DNA of 64,000 nt from an uncultured Collinsella sp. (GCA_937925715.1 CALAMG010000024.1:1-64000); one strand, 5' to 3'. Positions 1 to 8,324 are shown, numbered from the stretch's first letter. Notes: generated by a model not told the origin, from the sequence alone. Made by a program: numbers and translations.

Positions 1-44
1 CCAGGCCCGATTTTGCCTCTTGACAATGTCCTGCTCATATTAAA

Positions 45-68
45 AGGAACGTCCCCAGGTGCCGGCAC
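45..68. repeat. Fragment of the GTCCC/GTGCCGGCAC intergenic repeat (family C)
   Basis: A short stretch combining GGAACGTCCCC with GTGCCGGCAC. The same two words recur in several orientations at 12678-12813, and a related GGGGAC...GTCCCC hairpin lies at 51265-51290. It sits just beyond the terminator of the glutamate kinase gene and codes for nothing I can support. Confidence 0.5.
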
Positions 69-69
69 G

Positions 70-113
70 AGAAAGACAGCGCTGCGGGAAACGATCCGCA
101 GCGCTGTCTTTCT
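70..113 (-). terminator. Intrinsic terminator of proB (18-bp stem)
   Basis: An 18-bp perfect inverted repeat (70-87 with 96-113) with an 8-nt loop lies directly against the stop codon of the glutamate 5-kinase gene. The outer arms are A/T-rich (AGAAAGACA / TGTCTTTCT), so it could terminate in both directions. Confidence 0.75.
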
Positions 114-1241
114 TTATGCAAATACGATCAAGTTATCCCTGTGTATCGCCGGCTTCTCGGCCAGGTTAGCGAGCAGGCGGTTGCTGGCGATCTGGTCCTG
201 GCGGCGGCCGGCGGCAAGTTCCAGCACGTCCGAATCGGCCTCGGCGATACCGCGGGCGACAACCATGCCGCTCGGGTCGCGCACGTCGAGCACATCGCCC
301 TCGGCAAACTGGCCATCGACCTCGCGAATACCCACCGCAAGCAAGGAAGAGCCACGGCTGACCAGCGCCTTCGCAGCACCATCATCGACCGTCACCGAGC
401 CATGCGCCTTGTCGCCCAGTGCGATCCACAGCTTGCGGGGTGCGATGTCCAGACGCTCCGCCGGCGGATCGAACAGCGTGCCCACGCTCTCGCCGCGGGC
501 GAGGCGCACGAGCGCATCGGGTTCCTCGCCCGAGCAAATCACGCTCTGAATGCCCGCCGTCATCAGGATGCGGCTCGCGCGGATCTTGGTAATCATGCCG
601 CCCGTTCCCACCGATGTGGAAGAATCGCCCGCCGAGGCAATAATCTTGGCATCGATCTTATGCACGACAGGAACAAACTCGGCCGTGAGGTCCTCGTGCG
701 GATTGGCGGTATAGAGGCCATCGATGTCCGAGAGCGTCACGCACAGATCGGCAGAGACCAGGCAGCTTACAAGCGCCGCCAGCGTGTCGTTGTCGCCAAA
801 CTTGATCTCATCGACGGTAACGGTATCGTTCTCGTTGACAACCGGCACCACGCCAAGCTCCACCAGACGCAGCAGGGCGTCGCGCGCGTGCAGGTAGGAC
901 GTGCGGCGGGCCGTATCGTGGCGCGTGAGCAGCACGAGCGAGGTGAGCAGGTCGCGCGCATGGAACTCCTCGTCGTAGGCCGACGAGATGATGCACTGAC
1001 CGGCCGAGGCGCAAGCCTGTAAGCTCGGCAGGTCACCGACCGGCTTGCGGTCGAAGCCCAGCACGGGATAGCCACAGGCAATAGCGCCCGAGCTCACCAC
1101 GACTAGACGCCAGCCGAGCTTGCGCAGCGCTGCGGCTTGATCGGCAAGTCCGCCGATAAAGGCGCGGTTGACCTTGCCATCGGCGCCCACCACCGTGGAC
1201 GAACCGATCTTTACCACCATCGTTTTATAAGAAGTCGTCAT
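114..1241 (-). CDS. proB: Glutamate 5-kinase
   Basis: Catalyses ATP-dependent phosphorylation of glutamate to glutamyl-5-phosphate, the first step of proline synthesis, in the cytosol. The 375-residue product starts with the amino-acid-kinase signature (VVKIGSSTVV, about residues 9-18), continues with VVSSGAIACG (about 48-57), NENDTV (about 136-141) and the GTGGMITK loop (about 213-220), and ends with a PUA domain (about 275-360). That is the usual full length for two-domain ProB. The ATG at 1241 directly precedes the kinase fold, so no other start is needed. The second pathway gene, proA, is not in the window. The gene is followed by a strong hairpin terminator. The next gene upstream, on the same strand, is the nicotinate phosphoribosyltransferase, about 80 bp away, so the two may share a transcript. 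Family assignment is secure. Confidence 0.96.
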   Translation of the reverse strand: MTTSYKTMVVKIGSSTVVGADGKVNRAFIGGLADQAAALRKLGWRLVVVSSGAIACGYPVLGFDRKPVGDLPSLQACASAGQCIISSAYDEEFHARDLLTSLVLLTRHDTARRTSYLHARDALLRLVELGVVPVVNENDTVTVDEIKFGDNDTLAALVSCLVSADLCVTLSDIDGLYTANPHEDLTAEFVPVVHKIDAKIIASAGDSSTSVGTGGMITKIRASRILMTAGIQSVICSGEEPDALVRLARGESVGTLFDPPAERLDIAPRKLWIALGDKAHGSVTVDDGAAKALVSRGSSLLAVGIREVDGQFAEGDVLDVRDPSGMVVARGIAEADSDVLELAAGRRQDQIASNRLLANLAEKPAIHRDNLIVFA

Positions 1242-1319
1242 ACGTCAAACCAATCAACTGTTCAGCGAACGGCCGAGCGGCGGCCAAGGGAGCGTGACTC
1301 GCCCCTACCGCCCAAAGAA

Positions 1320-2825
1320 TTAGTGAGCCCAGGGAAAAGCAGAAGCCGCGGCCATATTCTTGCGCACGAGCTCGTCGCGCACCTGAGCCAGGCCCTGCTC
1401 CATGCCCACCACATAGGTCTGCGGGTACAGGAAGCGCTTGAAAGCTGCGTCCAGATGATCGAGCGCCCAAACACAGCGCTCGCGCGCGTCCTGGATGCTC
1501 TCACGCGGAGCCACCGCACTGCCATCGCGCACGATCGGCACCAGCAGCTCGCGATACTCAAGTTCGGACACGTCGGTCACCAGGGCGGCATCATTCACGG
1601 CCACGAGGGTATTGCCGCGCGCGGCGCCCTCCCCCGCCAGATGGTCCTCGTCGTAGATCATGTCGCAGACCGGGCCGCCAAAGCCGTCGTAATAACGGCG
1701 CACGCGTTGCACACCCGGGATCGTGCGCTTGTAGGGCTGCTCGGAGAGCTTGACCACCGGCGTCCATGGATCTGCCTCGCTCGCACGGCGGGCGGAAAGC
1801 TTGTACACGCCGCCCAGCGCCGGCTGGTCATAGCAGGTCGCAAGCTTGGTACCCACGCCAAAGCTGTCGATGGGCGCGCCCTGGTCGAGCAGCGACTGAA
1901 TCGTGTACTCATCCAGATCGTTAGAAACCGAGATCCCCACATAGGGCAGGCCCTCGGCATCAAAACGGCCGCGGACATACTTGGAGAGCTTGGCGAGGTC
2001 ACCCGAGTCAATGCGAATGGCCGACAGGCGCTCGCCCACAGTCTCCATCTCCTTGGCAACCGTAATGGCATGCTCGCAGCCCTCGCGCACGTCATAGGTG
2101 TCGATGAGCAGCGTACAGTTCTTGGGGCTCGACTTGGCAAAGGCACGGAAGGCCTCGAGCTCGGAATCGAAGCTCATCACCCAGCTGTGCGCATGTGTGC
2201 CAAAGACGGGAATACCGTAGCGGCGGCCGGCGAGCACATTGGACGTAGAGGAGCAGCCGGCAACGTAGCTCGCGCGCGCAACGGCCAGGCCGCCATCGGG
2301 ACCCTGGGCTCGGCGCAGGCCAAACTCCGCCACGGGGCGGCCGTCGGCGGCGAGCACCACGCGCGCCGTCTTGGTGGCGACAAGCGTCTGGAACCCGACG
2401 ATGTTGAGCAGCGCCGTCTCGAGCAGCTGGCACTCCAGCGCGGGGCCGGTGACGCGCACCATGGGCTCGCGCGGAAAGACGAGCTCGCCCTCAGGCACAG
2501 CGTCGATGTTTACATGCGCACGAAAATCGCGCAGGTAGTCGAGGAATCCAGGCTTGAACATCGCGCCGCCGGCAGGGGCCTGGAGCGAGGCGAGGTAGTC
2601 GATGTCCTCGGGCGTAAAGCGCAGATTCTCGACCAGCTCGGGCAGTTCGGCGGTGCCGCACATGACGGCATAGGCGCTGCCAAAGGGATGGTCGCGGTAA
2701 AACGCGGTAAAACAACCCTGCTCATTGGCCTTGCCGCTCTCCCACAGGCCCTGGGCCATAGTGAGCTCGTACAGATCGGTGAGCATTGCGATGTCGGTGG
2801 GATGAGAGATGTCGGTCAAAGCCAT
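1320..2825 (-). CDS. pncB: Nicotinate phosphoribosyltransferase
   Basis: Salvages nicotinate: nicotinate + PRPP + ATP gives nicotinate mononucleotide for NAD synthesis. The 501-residue protein carries family landmarks: LTDLYELTMAQG near the N-terminus (about residues 16-27), the ATKTARVVLAA stretch (about 160-170), GTHAHSWVMSF (about 213-223, with the histidine expected to be phosphorylated), LLIDTYDV (about 245-252), IRIDSGDL (about 277-284) and FGVGTKLAT (about 330-338). The length fits the long bacterial form (often called PncB2-type). The ATG at 2825 is chosen over in-frame upstream codons because AAAGGTCG lies just before it and the conserved region starts immediately. The C-terminus extends about 60 residues past the catalytic barrel, as is common in the family. 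No regulatory site was recognised. Confidence 0.93.
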   Translation of the reverse strand: MALTDISHPTDIAMLTDLYELTMAQGLWESGKANEQGCFTAFYRDHPFGSAYAVMCGTAELPELVENLRFTPEDIDYLASLQAPAGGAMFKPGFLDYLRDFRAHVNIDAVPEGELVFPREPMVRVTGPALECQLLETALLNIVGFQTLVATKTARVVLAADGRPVAEFGLRRAQGPDGGLAVARASYVAGCSSTSNVLAGRRYGIPVFGTHAHSWVMSFDSELEAFRAFAKSSPKNCTLLIDTYDVREGCEHAITVAKEMETVGERLSAIRIDSGDLAKLSKYVRGRFDAEGLPYVGISVSNDLDEYTIQSLLDQGAPIDSFGVGTKLATCYDQPALGGVYKLSARRASEADPWTPVVKLSEQPYKRTIPGVQRVRRYYDGFGGPVCDMIYDEDHLAGEGAARGNTLVAVNDAALVTDVSELEYRELLVPIVRDGSAVAPRESIQDARERCVWALDHLDAAFKRFLYPQTYVVGMEQGLAQVRDELVRKNMAAASAFPWAH

Positions 2826-2909
2826 GGGGCGACCTTTCGGATGTGTGGTGCAGAATTTGAGGGTTGGACGAGAGCAGAGCATGCGGACATGACGCCCGAT
2901 GCAAATCGG

Positions 2910-3368
2910 TTAGAGCAGGCCCATGCTGGTCAGGATCGTGTAGCCCATAAAGATAACAAACGCGATGAGGGCAAGGACAATGATGATTTTTTGAGCCGGC
3001 GCCATGCCAGGGATCTCGTTCTCGCCCGTAGGTTCCTTGGAGGCAACCATGCGCCGGGCAAAGGTCATCTCGTCACGGCTCGGCTTGGGCTCGACGGACT
3101 TGGGACGAGCGGCCTTTTTAGGCTGAGGTTTGGGCGCGGCAGGTGCAGGCTTCGCAGCAGCGGGCTTGGGTGCGGGCGCGGGCTTGCGCTCGGATGCGGC
3201 GTTCGAGGCGACCTCCTCGGCCTTCGCACGCTCGGCGCGCAGGGCAGCCAGCTCCTCACGCTCGCGACGGGCCTCTTCCCGAGCCTCGCGGCGGGCCTTC
3301 TCAGCGCGGAGCTCTTCCAACTCAGCGCGCTCCTCGTCGGACAATGGTTGGGACTCAAGCTCGGCCAT
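2910..3368 (-). CDS. Coiled-coil protein with C-terminal membrane anchor (unrecognised)
   Basis: A 152-residue protein of unknown function. Residues 5-60 are a run of E/R/A heptads that should form a charged coiled coil. Residues 62-95 are rich in Pro, Ala and Lys and likely flexible. About residues 128-148 (IIIVLALIAFVIFMGYTI) form one membrane helix close to the C-terminus. This is a tail-anchor layout with the coiled coil in the cytosol. The start at 3368 has AAAGGGC upstream; an in-frame ATG 36 bp earlier lacks a better site. The neighbours are the nicotinate phosphoribosyltransferase downstream and a tRNA upstream, which give no functional hint. I recognise no named family. Confidence 0.72.
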   Translation of the reverse strand: MAELESQPLSDEERAELEELRAEKARREAREEARREREELAALRAERAKAEEVASNAASERKPAPAPKPAAAKPAPAAPKPQPKKAARPKSVEPKPSRDEMTFARRMVASKEPTGENEIPGMAPAQKIIIVLALIAFVIFMGYTILTSMGLL

Positions 3369-3432
3369 GGTATAGCCCTTTCTTTTAAAAAAAGCCGCCG
3401 ACACAATGTCAGCGGCTTATCAAATCCAAGGG

Positions 3433-3505
3433 TGGAGACGAAGGGAGTCGAACCCTCGGCCTCTGCCATGCGACGGCAGCGCTCTCCCAACTGAGCTACG
3501 TCCCC
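3433..3505 (-). tRNA. tRNA-Ala (anticodon CGC)
   Basis: Read on the minus strand it folds as a standard 73-nt cloverleaf: acceptor GGGGACG, D-arm GCTCAGTTGGGAGAGC, anticodon stem CTGCC/GGCAG with loop GTCGCAT (anticodon CGC), T-arm GAGGG-TTCGACT-CCCTT. Acceptor position 3:70 is a G-U wobble, the main alanine identity element, which agrees with the anticodon. The 3' sequence after the discriminator A is CCC, so the terminal CCA is not encoded and must be added by nucleotidyltransferase. Confidence 0.95.
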
Positions 3506-3609
3506 AGGACAAGTCGATATTTTACCTACGGCTCGCCAACTGTCAACGCCCAATAACCAGTCTTTTTGGGGCGCGGCTATTTTGGCAACTTTTCGAACAG
3601 GCGATCCTC

Positions 3610-3647
3610 TCGATGATTTTTTATCCCCGTCCCAGAAAAATCATCGA
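3610..3647 (-). terminator. Possible terminator of the radical SAM gene
   Basis: A 12-bp perfect inverted repeat (TCGATGATTTTT / AAAAATCATCGA, 3610-3621 with 3636-3647) lies just downstream of the radical SAM gene stop. The stem is AT-rich and lacks a clean U tract after it, so it may be a weak terminator or an mRNA 3'-end structure. The remaining bases from 3506 to 3655 show nothing else. Confidence 0.45.
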
Positions 3648-3655
3648 CGAACGCA

Positions 3656-4594
3656 CTACTTTGCGCTGGTAAGAACACCGGTGGTGTCGAAGGCCGGGGT
3701 GAAGCTCTCGTCTACCGCGCCGCCCTCTTGCCAGAACATCGTCGTAAAACCCAGGTCGTCGGCATGGTCGAGCACCTGCTCGTACTCCTCACGCGTCACG
3801 GCGCGTGCCAGGTCGCCGCCCTGCTCGCGCATGAGCGCATTGGGCGTGTACTGGTTCATAACCGAGATCGGCACGTCGCCCACCGTCTGCCACACCAGGT
3901 CCAGCACGCGACACGAATCGTCTGCATGCCCCGGAAGCACCAGGTGACGCACGATCATGCCACGCTTCATAAGCCCGTCCTCGTCCACCAACTCTCCCCC
4001 GCGGCGCTCGATCTCGCGCGCCATCTGGGCCAGACCCGACACGGCCACACGCGGGTAATCCTTTATATGGGAGAGCGACTGCGCGAGCCCGGCATCGGCA
4101 TATTTAAAGTCGGTGAGCCACACATCGACCAGGTCGCCCAGCGCCGCCACGGCACTCGCGCGCTCGTAACCACTCGTGTTGTAGACGATTGGGATAACCA
4201 GTCCGCGCGCCCGTGCCGCGGCAATCGCGGCAGGCAACAGGTGCGCATAGTGCGTCGCCGTCACCAAATTGATGTTGTTGGCACCCTGGTCCTGCAGTTC
4301 CAGCATAATCTCGACCAGGCGCTCAGGCGAAATCTCAAGGCCAAAATTGCCGGTCGAGATCTCGTGGTTCTGGCAGTAGATACATTTGAGCGAGCAGCCG
4401 CTAAAGAAGATCGTGCCCGAACCGGCCTCGCCCGAGATAGGCGGCTCCTCCCACATATGAAGCGCGGCGCGGGCCACCTTGAGCGTGTCGTTAGCACCGC
4501 AGACGCCGTGCGCGCCCTCATCGCGCGCCGCACCGCAACGGCGCGGACACAAATGGCAGGCGGGCGAAAAAAGTTCGGTCAACGACGTCGGCAT
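3656..4594 (-). CDS. Radical SAM protein, PflX / COG1313 type
   Basis: A 312-residue protein of the group annotated as putative pyruvate-formate-lyase activating enzyme homologues (PflX). The radical SAM cluster motif is CSLKCIYC (about residues 68-75) followed by QNHEIS, so a 4Fe-4S cluster and S-adenosylmethionine chemistry are expected. An N-terminal cysteine set (CHLCPRRCG, about 14-22, and VCG at about 32-34) could hold an additional metal site. The actual substrate of this subgroup is not known to me; no glycyl-radical enzyme gene is adjacent, so activation of such an enzyme should not be assumed. The ATG at 4594 is preferred over an upstream TTG because GGAG lies 8 nt before it. It appears monocistronic. 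Confidence 0.85.
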   Translation of the reverse strand: MPTSLTELFSPACHLCPRRCGAARDEGAHGVCGANDTLKVARAALHMWEEPPISGEAGSGTIFFSGCSLKCIYCQNHEISTGNFGLEISPERLVEIMLELQDQGANNINLVTATHYAHLLPAAIAAARARGLVIPIVYNTSGYERASAVAALGDLVDVWLTDFKYADAGLAQSLSHIKDYPRVAVSGLAQMAREIERRGGELVDEDGLMKRGMIVRHLVLPGHADDSCRVLDLVWQTVGDVPISVMNQYTPNALMREQGGDLARAVTREEYEQVLDHADDLGFTTMFWQEGGAVDESFTPAFDTTGVLTSAK

Positions 4595-4743
4595 AAAACC
4601 ATGCTCCAAAACAACGATTCAGCAGCTCAAACATTAAGGCCCGGACCGCGCAGACGGCTCCAAGCCTAAGGCGCCGTAATCGTCCGACACGATTTTTGTA
4701 ATGTCAAGACTGGAATCCACAAAGTGCCGCTTTATGATGTAGG

Positions 4744-4889
4744 TATTCCGCCCCCCGCGGAGCAACTGGGTGAACCGTCGCGTTTATTTAGGGAGCCCAC
4801 ACAGTCGTACCTAGTACAGGTATCCTTCGTTGTTAAGGACGCTGGAACAGTCGATGAGGGCACCCACCTGTTTTAGGTGGGTTCATTTT
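4744..4889 (+). ncRNA. Probable structured RNA, possibly 6S RNA
   Basis: A 500-bp gap between divergent genes carries a sequence with RNA-gene character. A TATGAT -10-like box (4733-4738) precedes about 145 nt containing successive hairpins: TGGG/CCCA enclosing a bulge, TACCT-AGTAC-AGGTA, TCCTT/AAGGA, and a final ACCCACCT/AGGTGGGT hairpin followed by a U-rich tail (4862-4889), i.e. an intrinsic terminator. TTCC near the 5' end can pair with GGAA near 4846, closing a long stem with a central bubble, which is the 6S RNA plan. The GGGTGAACCG and AGGGAGCCCACA words remind me of Gram-positive 6S RNAs, but this is from memory. A T-box was considered because of GGGTGAACCG, but no aminoacyl gene follows. 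Confidence 0.5.
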
Positions 4890-5120
4890 CGTAACGTGGG
4901 GGGTGGTTTTCTTTTGCCGAAAATCACCATTACAGTCCATATGGATCCCCGTCGGCATCCCGACAAGCCATCGACAACATCCCAATATCTGGTAAGCGCG
5001 TGATTATCGCTGCGTGCAATTACATGCACCCCCCTTGGTCGAGTATTATGGTTCGGCTATGCCCTTTGCGCATGGCGTTCTTCTGACCTTTTCCTTCGAC
5101 GCTTGGCGGTTTTTAGATTC
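4890..5120 (+). other. Intergenic region upstream of the WecA/TagO-type gene
   Basis: No gene or clear regulatory element is seen between the terminator at 4889 and the phospho-sugar transferase start. Together with 4595-4743, this makes a gap of more than 500 bp whose only content I can support is the structured RNA. Confidence 0.5.
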
Positions 5121-6320
5121 ATGGCTTCATCCCCGAGCTACATACCGTACCTATGCGTGGCAGCGGCGGCCTTTATCACGACCTTCCTCGCGGTGCCCCT
5201 GGTCAAGCGCTTGGCAATTAAGCTCGATGCCGTCGACTATCCTTCTAAGCGCCGCATCAACACCAAGCCCATCCCGCGTTTGGGCGGAACGGCGGTGTTT
5301 TTGGGCCTGGTCGTTGCCTGCATTGTGCAAATCCTAGGCACCTGGCACCTAGGCTGGCCACCCGTCCTGGTGCCGCACCCGCGCCTTCACATTAGCTATC
5401 CCATGCTGGCGCTCTCCTTTACCGTCATCTTTGCGACCGGCGCTATCGACGACGTCTTCCAGCTCAAGCCCAAGCAAAAGCTGGCCGGACAGGTCCTCGC
5501 CGCGCTCATCGCCTGTATCGGCGGCCTGAAAATCGGCGTCATCGTCAACCCGTTTGCCCCCGGCGAAATCATGCTCGCATGGCTCGCCTACCCCATCACC
5601 GTGATCTATCTGGTGGCATTCACCAACATCATTAACCTCATCGACGGCCTCGACGGCTTGGCCACGGGCATCTGCGGCATCGCGTCGTTCACCATGTTTT
5701 CGATGGCCGTTCTCTCGGGCCGCATCGACGCCGCCGCGCTCTCCATTGCGCTCTTTGGCGCCTGTCTGGCCTTTTTGCGCTACAACTTCAACCCCGCAAG
5801 CATCTTCTTGGGCGACTCGGGGTCGCTGCTTCTAGGCTTTGCGTTGGGCTCCATCTCGCTGCTCAACGTGAGCCGCACCGCCGCGCTCACCTCGCTTATC
5901 ATCCCGCTCATCGTTGCCGGCGTGCCCATCATCGACACGTTTAGCGCCATTGTGCGCCGCAGGCGCGCCCACATTAGCATTGGGCAGGCCGACAAGGGCC
6001 ACATCCACCACCGCCTGATCCAAGAAGGCTACAACCAAAAACAGGCCGTGCTGCTCATCTATGCCTGGTGCATCATGCTTTCGGCCGGCGCCGCCGCGAT
6101 TAACCAGGTCGAGGTGCCCATGCGTGTGCTCATCTTTACCGTGCTCGCCATTGGCTCGGCGGCCTTCGCCAAGCACCTGCACCTGTTTGAACCCGTGCTG
6201 CGCCACCATTACAACAAGCGTACGCACGAGGACGAGCTCGTCACCCCCGACGACCCCGCCTTTAAGCAGGAGGAGCAGGCAGCCGAGGAGCGCAAAGAAG
6301 AGCGCCACCACAAGCTCTAG
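5121..6320 (+). CDS. Undecaprenyl-phosphate glycosyl-1-phosphate transferase (WecA/TagO/MraY superfamily)
   Basis: An integral membrane enzyme that transfers a sugar-1-phosphate (usually GlcNAc-1-P) from UDP-sugar to undecaprenyl phosphate, starting cell-wall glycopolymer synthesis. About 399 residues with some ten hydrophobic segments. Conserved motifs appear in order: ATGAIDDVF (about 112-120, the Asp pair), NLIDGLDGLATG (about 173-184), GDSGSLLLGF (about 232-241) and the cytosolic His cluster KGHIHHRL (about 291-298), which is typical of the WecA/TagO branch rather than MraY. The C-terminal 30 residues are charged and cytosolic. No convincing ribosome site precedes either the ATG at 5121 or the in-frame TTG at 5103, so the start is uncertain by six residues. 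No cell-wall polymer cluster adjoins it. Confidence 0.9.
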   Translation: MASSPSYIPYLCVAAAAFITTFLAVPLVKRLAIKLDAVDYPSKRRINTKPIPRLGGTAVFLGLVVACIVQILGTWHLGWPPVLVPHPRLHISYPMLALSFTVIFATGAIDDVFQLKPKQKLAGQVLAALIACIGGLKIGVIVNPFAPGEIMLAWLAYPITVIYLVAFTNIINLIDGLDGLATGICGIASFTMFSMAVLSGRIDAAALSIALFGACLAFLRYNFNPASIFLGDSGSLLLGFALGSISLLNVSRTAALTSLIIPLIVAGVPIIDTFSAIVRRRRAHISIGQADKGHIHHRLIQEGYNQKQAVLLIYAWCIMLSAGAAAINQVEVPMRVLIFTVLAIGSAAFAKHLHLFEPVLRHHYNKRTHEDELVTPDDPAFKQEEQAAEERKEERHHKL

Positions 6321-6490
6321 GGCAAGCTGCCGAGGATGTGCCAAGGCACCGTTAGCCAAGCGCGGCCGCGCCGCACCCATCGCACATGCCGCACCACGCG
6401 CGTCCCTCTCCCGCCCCTCGCCTACTTACGCACCGCCCCTCCAATAAACGCGTTATCATCTTGACCCATGAACATACGTTAGGAGCAATC

Positions 6491-7540
6491 ATGCCAAACG
6501 AGAACAGCTACGAAGTCGCGCTGCAAAAGAGCAACGCCATTCGCGAGGGCCTGGCCAAAACGCCCGAGAAGTTCACCATGCTCACCGGCGACCGCCCCAC
6601 CGGCCGTCTGCACCTAGGCCACTACTTCGGTACCCTCAAGGGCCGTGTTGAGCTGCAGAACATGGGCGCCAAGACCAACGTGCTCATCGCCGACTACCAG
6701 GTCATCACTGACCGCGACACGACCGAGCACATCCAGGACAACGTGTACAACATGGTCATGGACTACCTTGCCTGCGGCATCGACCCCGACAAGACCATGA
6801 TCTACGCGCACTCCGCCGTGCCCGCCGCCAACCAGCTCATGCTGCCGTTCCTGTCGCTGGTGTCCGAGGCCGAGCTGGCGCGCAACCCCACCGTCAAGAC
6901 CGAGATGGAGGCCTCGGGCCACGAGCTCACCGGCCTTCTGCTCACCTACCCGGTACATCAAGCCTGCGACATCCTGTTCTGCAAGGGCAACGTGGTACCC
7001 GTCGGTCGCGACCAGCTGCCGCACATCGAGCTTACCCGCACCATCGCCCGCCGCTTTAACAACCGTTACGGCAAGGTGTTCCCCGAAGTCGACGCGCTGC
7101 TGTCCGAGACCCCGCTACTGCCCGGCCTTGACGGTCGCAAGATGAGCAAGAGCTACGGCAACGCCATCAACATCTCGATGACCGCTGAGGAGACGGCCAA
7201 GCGCATCAAGAAGAGCCAGACCGACTCTGAGCGCATGATCACGTTCGATCCCGAGAACCGCCCCGGCGTGTCCGGTTTGCTTTCGACGGCCGCCATCTGC
7301 ACCGGTCGCTCCGAGGTCGAAATTGCCGAGGAGATTGGCATGGGCGGCTCCGGCCAGCTCAAGAAGTACGTGACCGAGGCCGTCAACGAGTACTTCGCGC
7401 CGATCCGCGAGCGTCGCCAGCGCTACGAGAACGATCTGGATTACGTGAAGGACGTGCTGCACGAGGGCAACCGTCGCGCCAACGAGATCGCCGAGCAGAC
7501 CCTGGCCGAGGTTCAGGACGCCATGGGCATGGTGTACTAG
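6491..7540 (+). CDS. trpS: Tryptophanyl-tRNA synthetase
   Basis: Class I aminoacyl-tRNA synthetase that charges tRNA-Trp. The 349-residue length is normal. The nucleotide-binding signatures are LHLGHYFG (about residues 36-43, HIGH equivalent) and GRKMSKSYGN (about 215-224, KMSKS loop). The start at 6491 has AGGAGC at 6481-6486; longer in-frame reading to 6386 runs through non-conserved sequence. No T-box features are visible in the 170-bp leader. A strong intrinsic terminator follows 35 bp downstream. Confidence 0.97.
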   Translation: MPNENSYEVALQKSNAIREGLAKTPEKFTMLTGDRPTGRLHLGHYFGTLKGRVELQNMGAKTNVLIADYQVITDRDTTEHIQDNVYNMVMDYLACGIDPDKTMIYAHSAVPAANQLMLPFLSLVSEAELARNPTVKTEMEASGHELTGLLLTYPVHQACDILFCKGNVVPVGRDQLPHIELTRTIARRFNNRYGKVFPEVDALLSETPLLPGLDGRKMSKSYGNAINISMTAEETAKRIKKSQTDSERMITFDPENRPGVSGLLSTAAICTGRSEVEIAEEIGMGGSGQLKKYVTEAVNEYFAPIRERRQRYENDLDYVKDVLHEGNRRANEIAEQTLAEVQDAMGMVY

Positions 7541-7575
7541 ACCGATCTGCCGGCTTGAGCTTTCGATTGCTTTAG

Positions 7576-7603
7576 GGCGGGCGCTACGGCGTCCGCCTTT
7601 TTT
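7576..7603 (+). terminator. Intrinsic terminator of trpS
   Basis: A 9-bp GC-rich stem (GGCGGGCGC with GCGTCCGCC, one G-U pair) capped by a TACG tetraloop and followed by six T. It is a textbook rho-independent terminator. Confidence 0.9.
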
Positions 7604-7650
7604 GGAGCCGGACCGCTTCGGCTCCGTCCATCACACTCCCCCGACAAACA

Positions 7651-7692
7651 GGAACAGGCCCGCTGGCAGTTAGTTGCCAGCGGGCCTGTTCC
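7651..7692. repeat. 18-bp perfect hairpin of unknown role
   Basis: Arms 7651-7668 and 7675-7692 are perfectly complementary with a 6-nt loop (GTTAGT). There is no U tract on either side, so it is not an ordinary terminator. It lies in the 380-bp gap between trpS and the alkyltransferase gene, which also contains repeat 7870-7905; the remaining bases (7693-7869) show no gene. Confidence 0.6.
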
Positions 7693-7869
7693 CGAAGTAC
7701 ACCGTTGAATCGCACAGAGGGGAGGAATGCGAATCAAACTCAACAGGGCAGGCTTTTTCATCGCCTATTGCCTGCTCCGTTGCTGAAACCAATATAGTTC
7801 GCCGTGGTTTACTTTGCAGCATCAATATCCGCCGCCATAGCTTCTCCATAAGTTAGCCCAAGTAAACTA

Positions 7870-7905
7870 AACCACCACAAAGGAGTAGGCACCTTTGTGG
7901 TGGTT
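7870..7905. repeat. Family A hairpin repeat, copy 1
   Basis: AACCACCACAAAGG pairs with CCTTTGTGGTGGTT (14 bp) around a short spacer. It belongs to a six-copy intergenic family in this window (8274, 9853, 10811, 41346, 54011). This copy has a divergent spacer (AGTAGGCA). Confidence 0.85.
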
Positions 7906-7923
7906 TTGGCCACGGCAGAGCCG

Positions 7924-8244
7924 TTAGAGTCCGGCAAGCCAGCGACAGGCGGCCAAGTCGACGTGCATGGGATCGGTAAACGTCACACCCTCCCCCATTA
8001 AGAGCTCACGCTGAGCATCGGGGCCGCCAAAGGCAAAGCCCTCACAGATACGGCCGTCGGCAAACACCACGCGGTGACAGGGAATCTCGCCGGGGCGCGG
8101 ATTGCTATGCAGGGCATACCCCACGTACCGCGCACTTCGTGGACGACCGGCAAGCAGCGCCACCTGGCCATACGTGGCTACCATCCCCTCGGGGATCTGC
8201 TCGACCACCTCGTACACCCGTTCAAAAAAGCCCTCAGACGTCAT
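7924..8244 (-). CDS. MGMT-family DNA alkyltransferase (short, Ogt/ATL-like)
   Basis: A 106-residue protein equal to the C-terminal DNA-binding and active-site domain of O6-alkylguanine-DNA alkyltransferases. It has YGQVALLAG (about 25-33), the helix-turn-helix recognition part, and the active-site motif PCHRVV (about 55-60) with the reactive cysteine. Short alkyltransferase-like proteins often replace this Cys with Trp; here Cys is kept, so alkyl transfer is possible. The N-terminal ribonuclease-H-like domain of full MGMT is absent. The ATG at 8244 has GGGAG upstream; the longer reading continues into repeat family A and is rejected. It is flanked on both sides by family A repeats and lies just downstream of the DegV gene on the same strand. 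Confidence 0.88.
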   Translation of the reverse strand: MTSEGFFERVYEVVEQIPEGMVATYGQVALLAGRPRSARYVGYALHSNPRPGEIPCHRVVFADGRICEGFAFGGPDAQRELLMGEGVTFTDPMHVDLAACRWLAGL

Positions 8245-8273
8245 TGCTCGCTCCCTTCCACCCTGAAAAGCAT

Positions 8274-8312
8274 AAACCACCGCAAAGGGGACAGGCACCT
8301 TTGTGGTGGTTT
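8274..8312. repeat. Family A hairpin repeat, copy 2
   Basis: AAACCACCGCAAAGG pairs with CCTTTGTGGTGGTTT with one mismatch; the spacer is GGACAGGCA. It lies between the DegV stop and the alkyltransferase start. Confidence 0.85.
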
Positions 8313-8324
8313 ATGGCAGGTCGG

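Noticed and set aside
1137..3494. A 785-codon plus-strand open frame across pncB and proB
   Set aside because: It is antisense to two well-supported genes and to the tRNA. High GC leaves stop-poor opposite frames; the translation shows no family features.
3656..4594. True pyruvate formate-lyase activating enzyme (pflA)
   Set aside because: The Cys motif is CxxxCxxC, but the N-terminal cysteine set and absence of a pfl gene fit the PflX/COG1313 group instead.
4744..4889. T-box riboswitch because of the GGGTGAACCG word
   Set aside because: The downstream gene is a phospho-sugar transferase with more than 200 bp between; no specifier loop or antiterminator alternative could be drawn.
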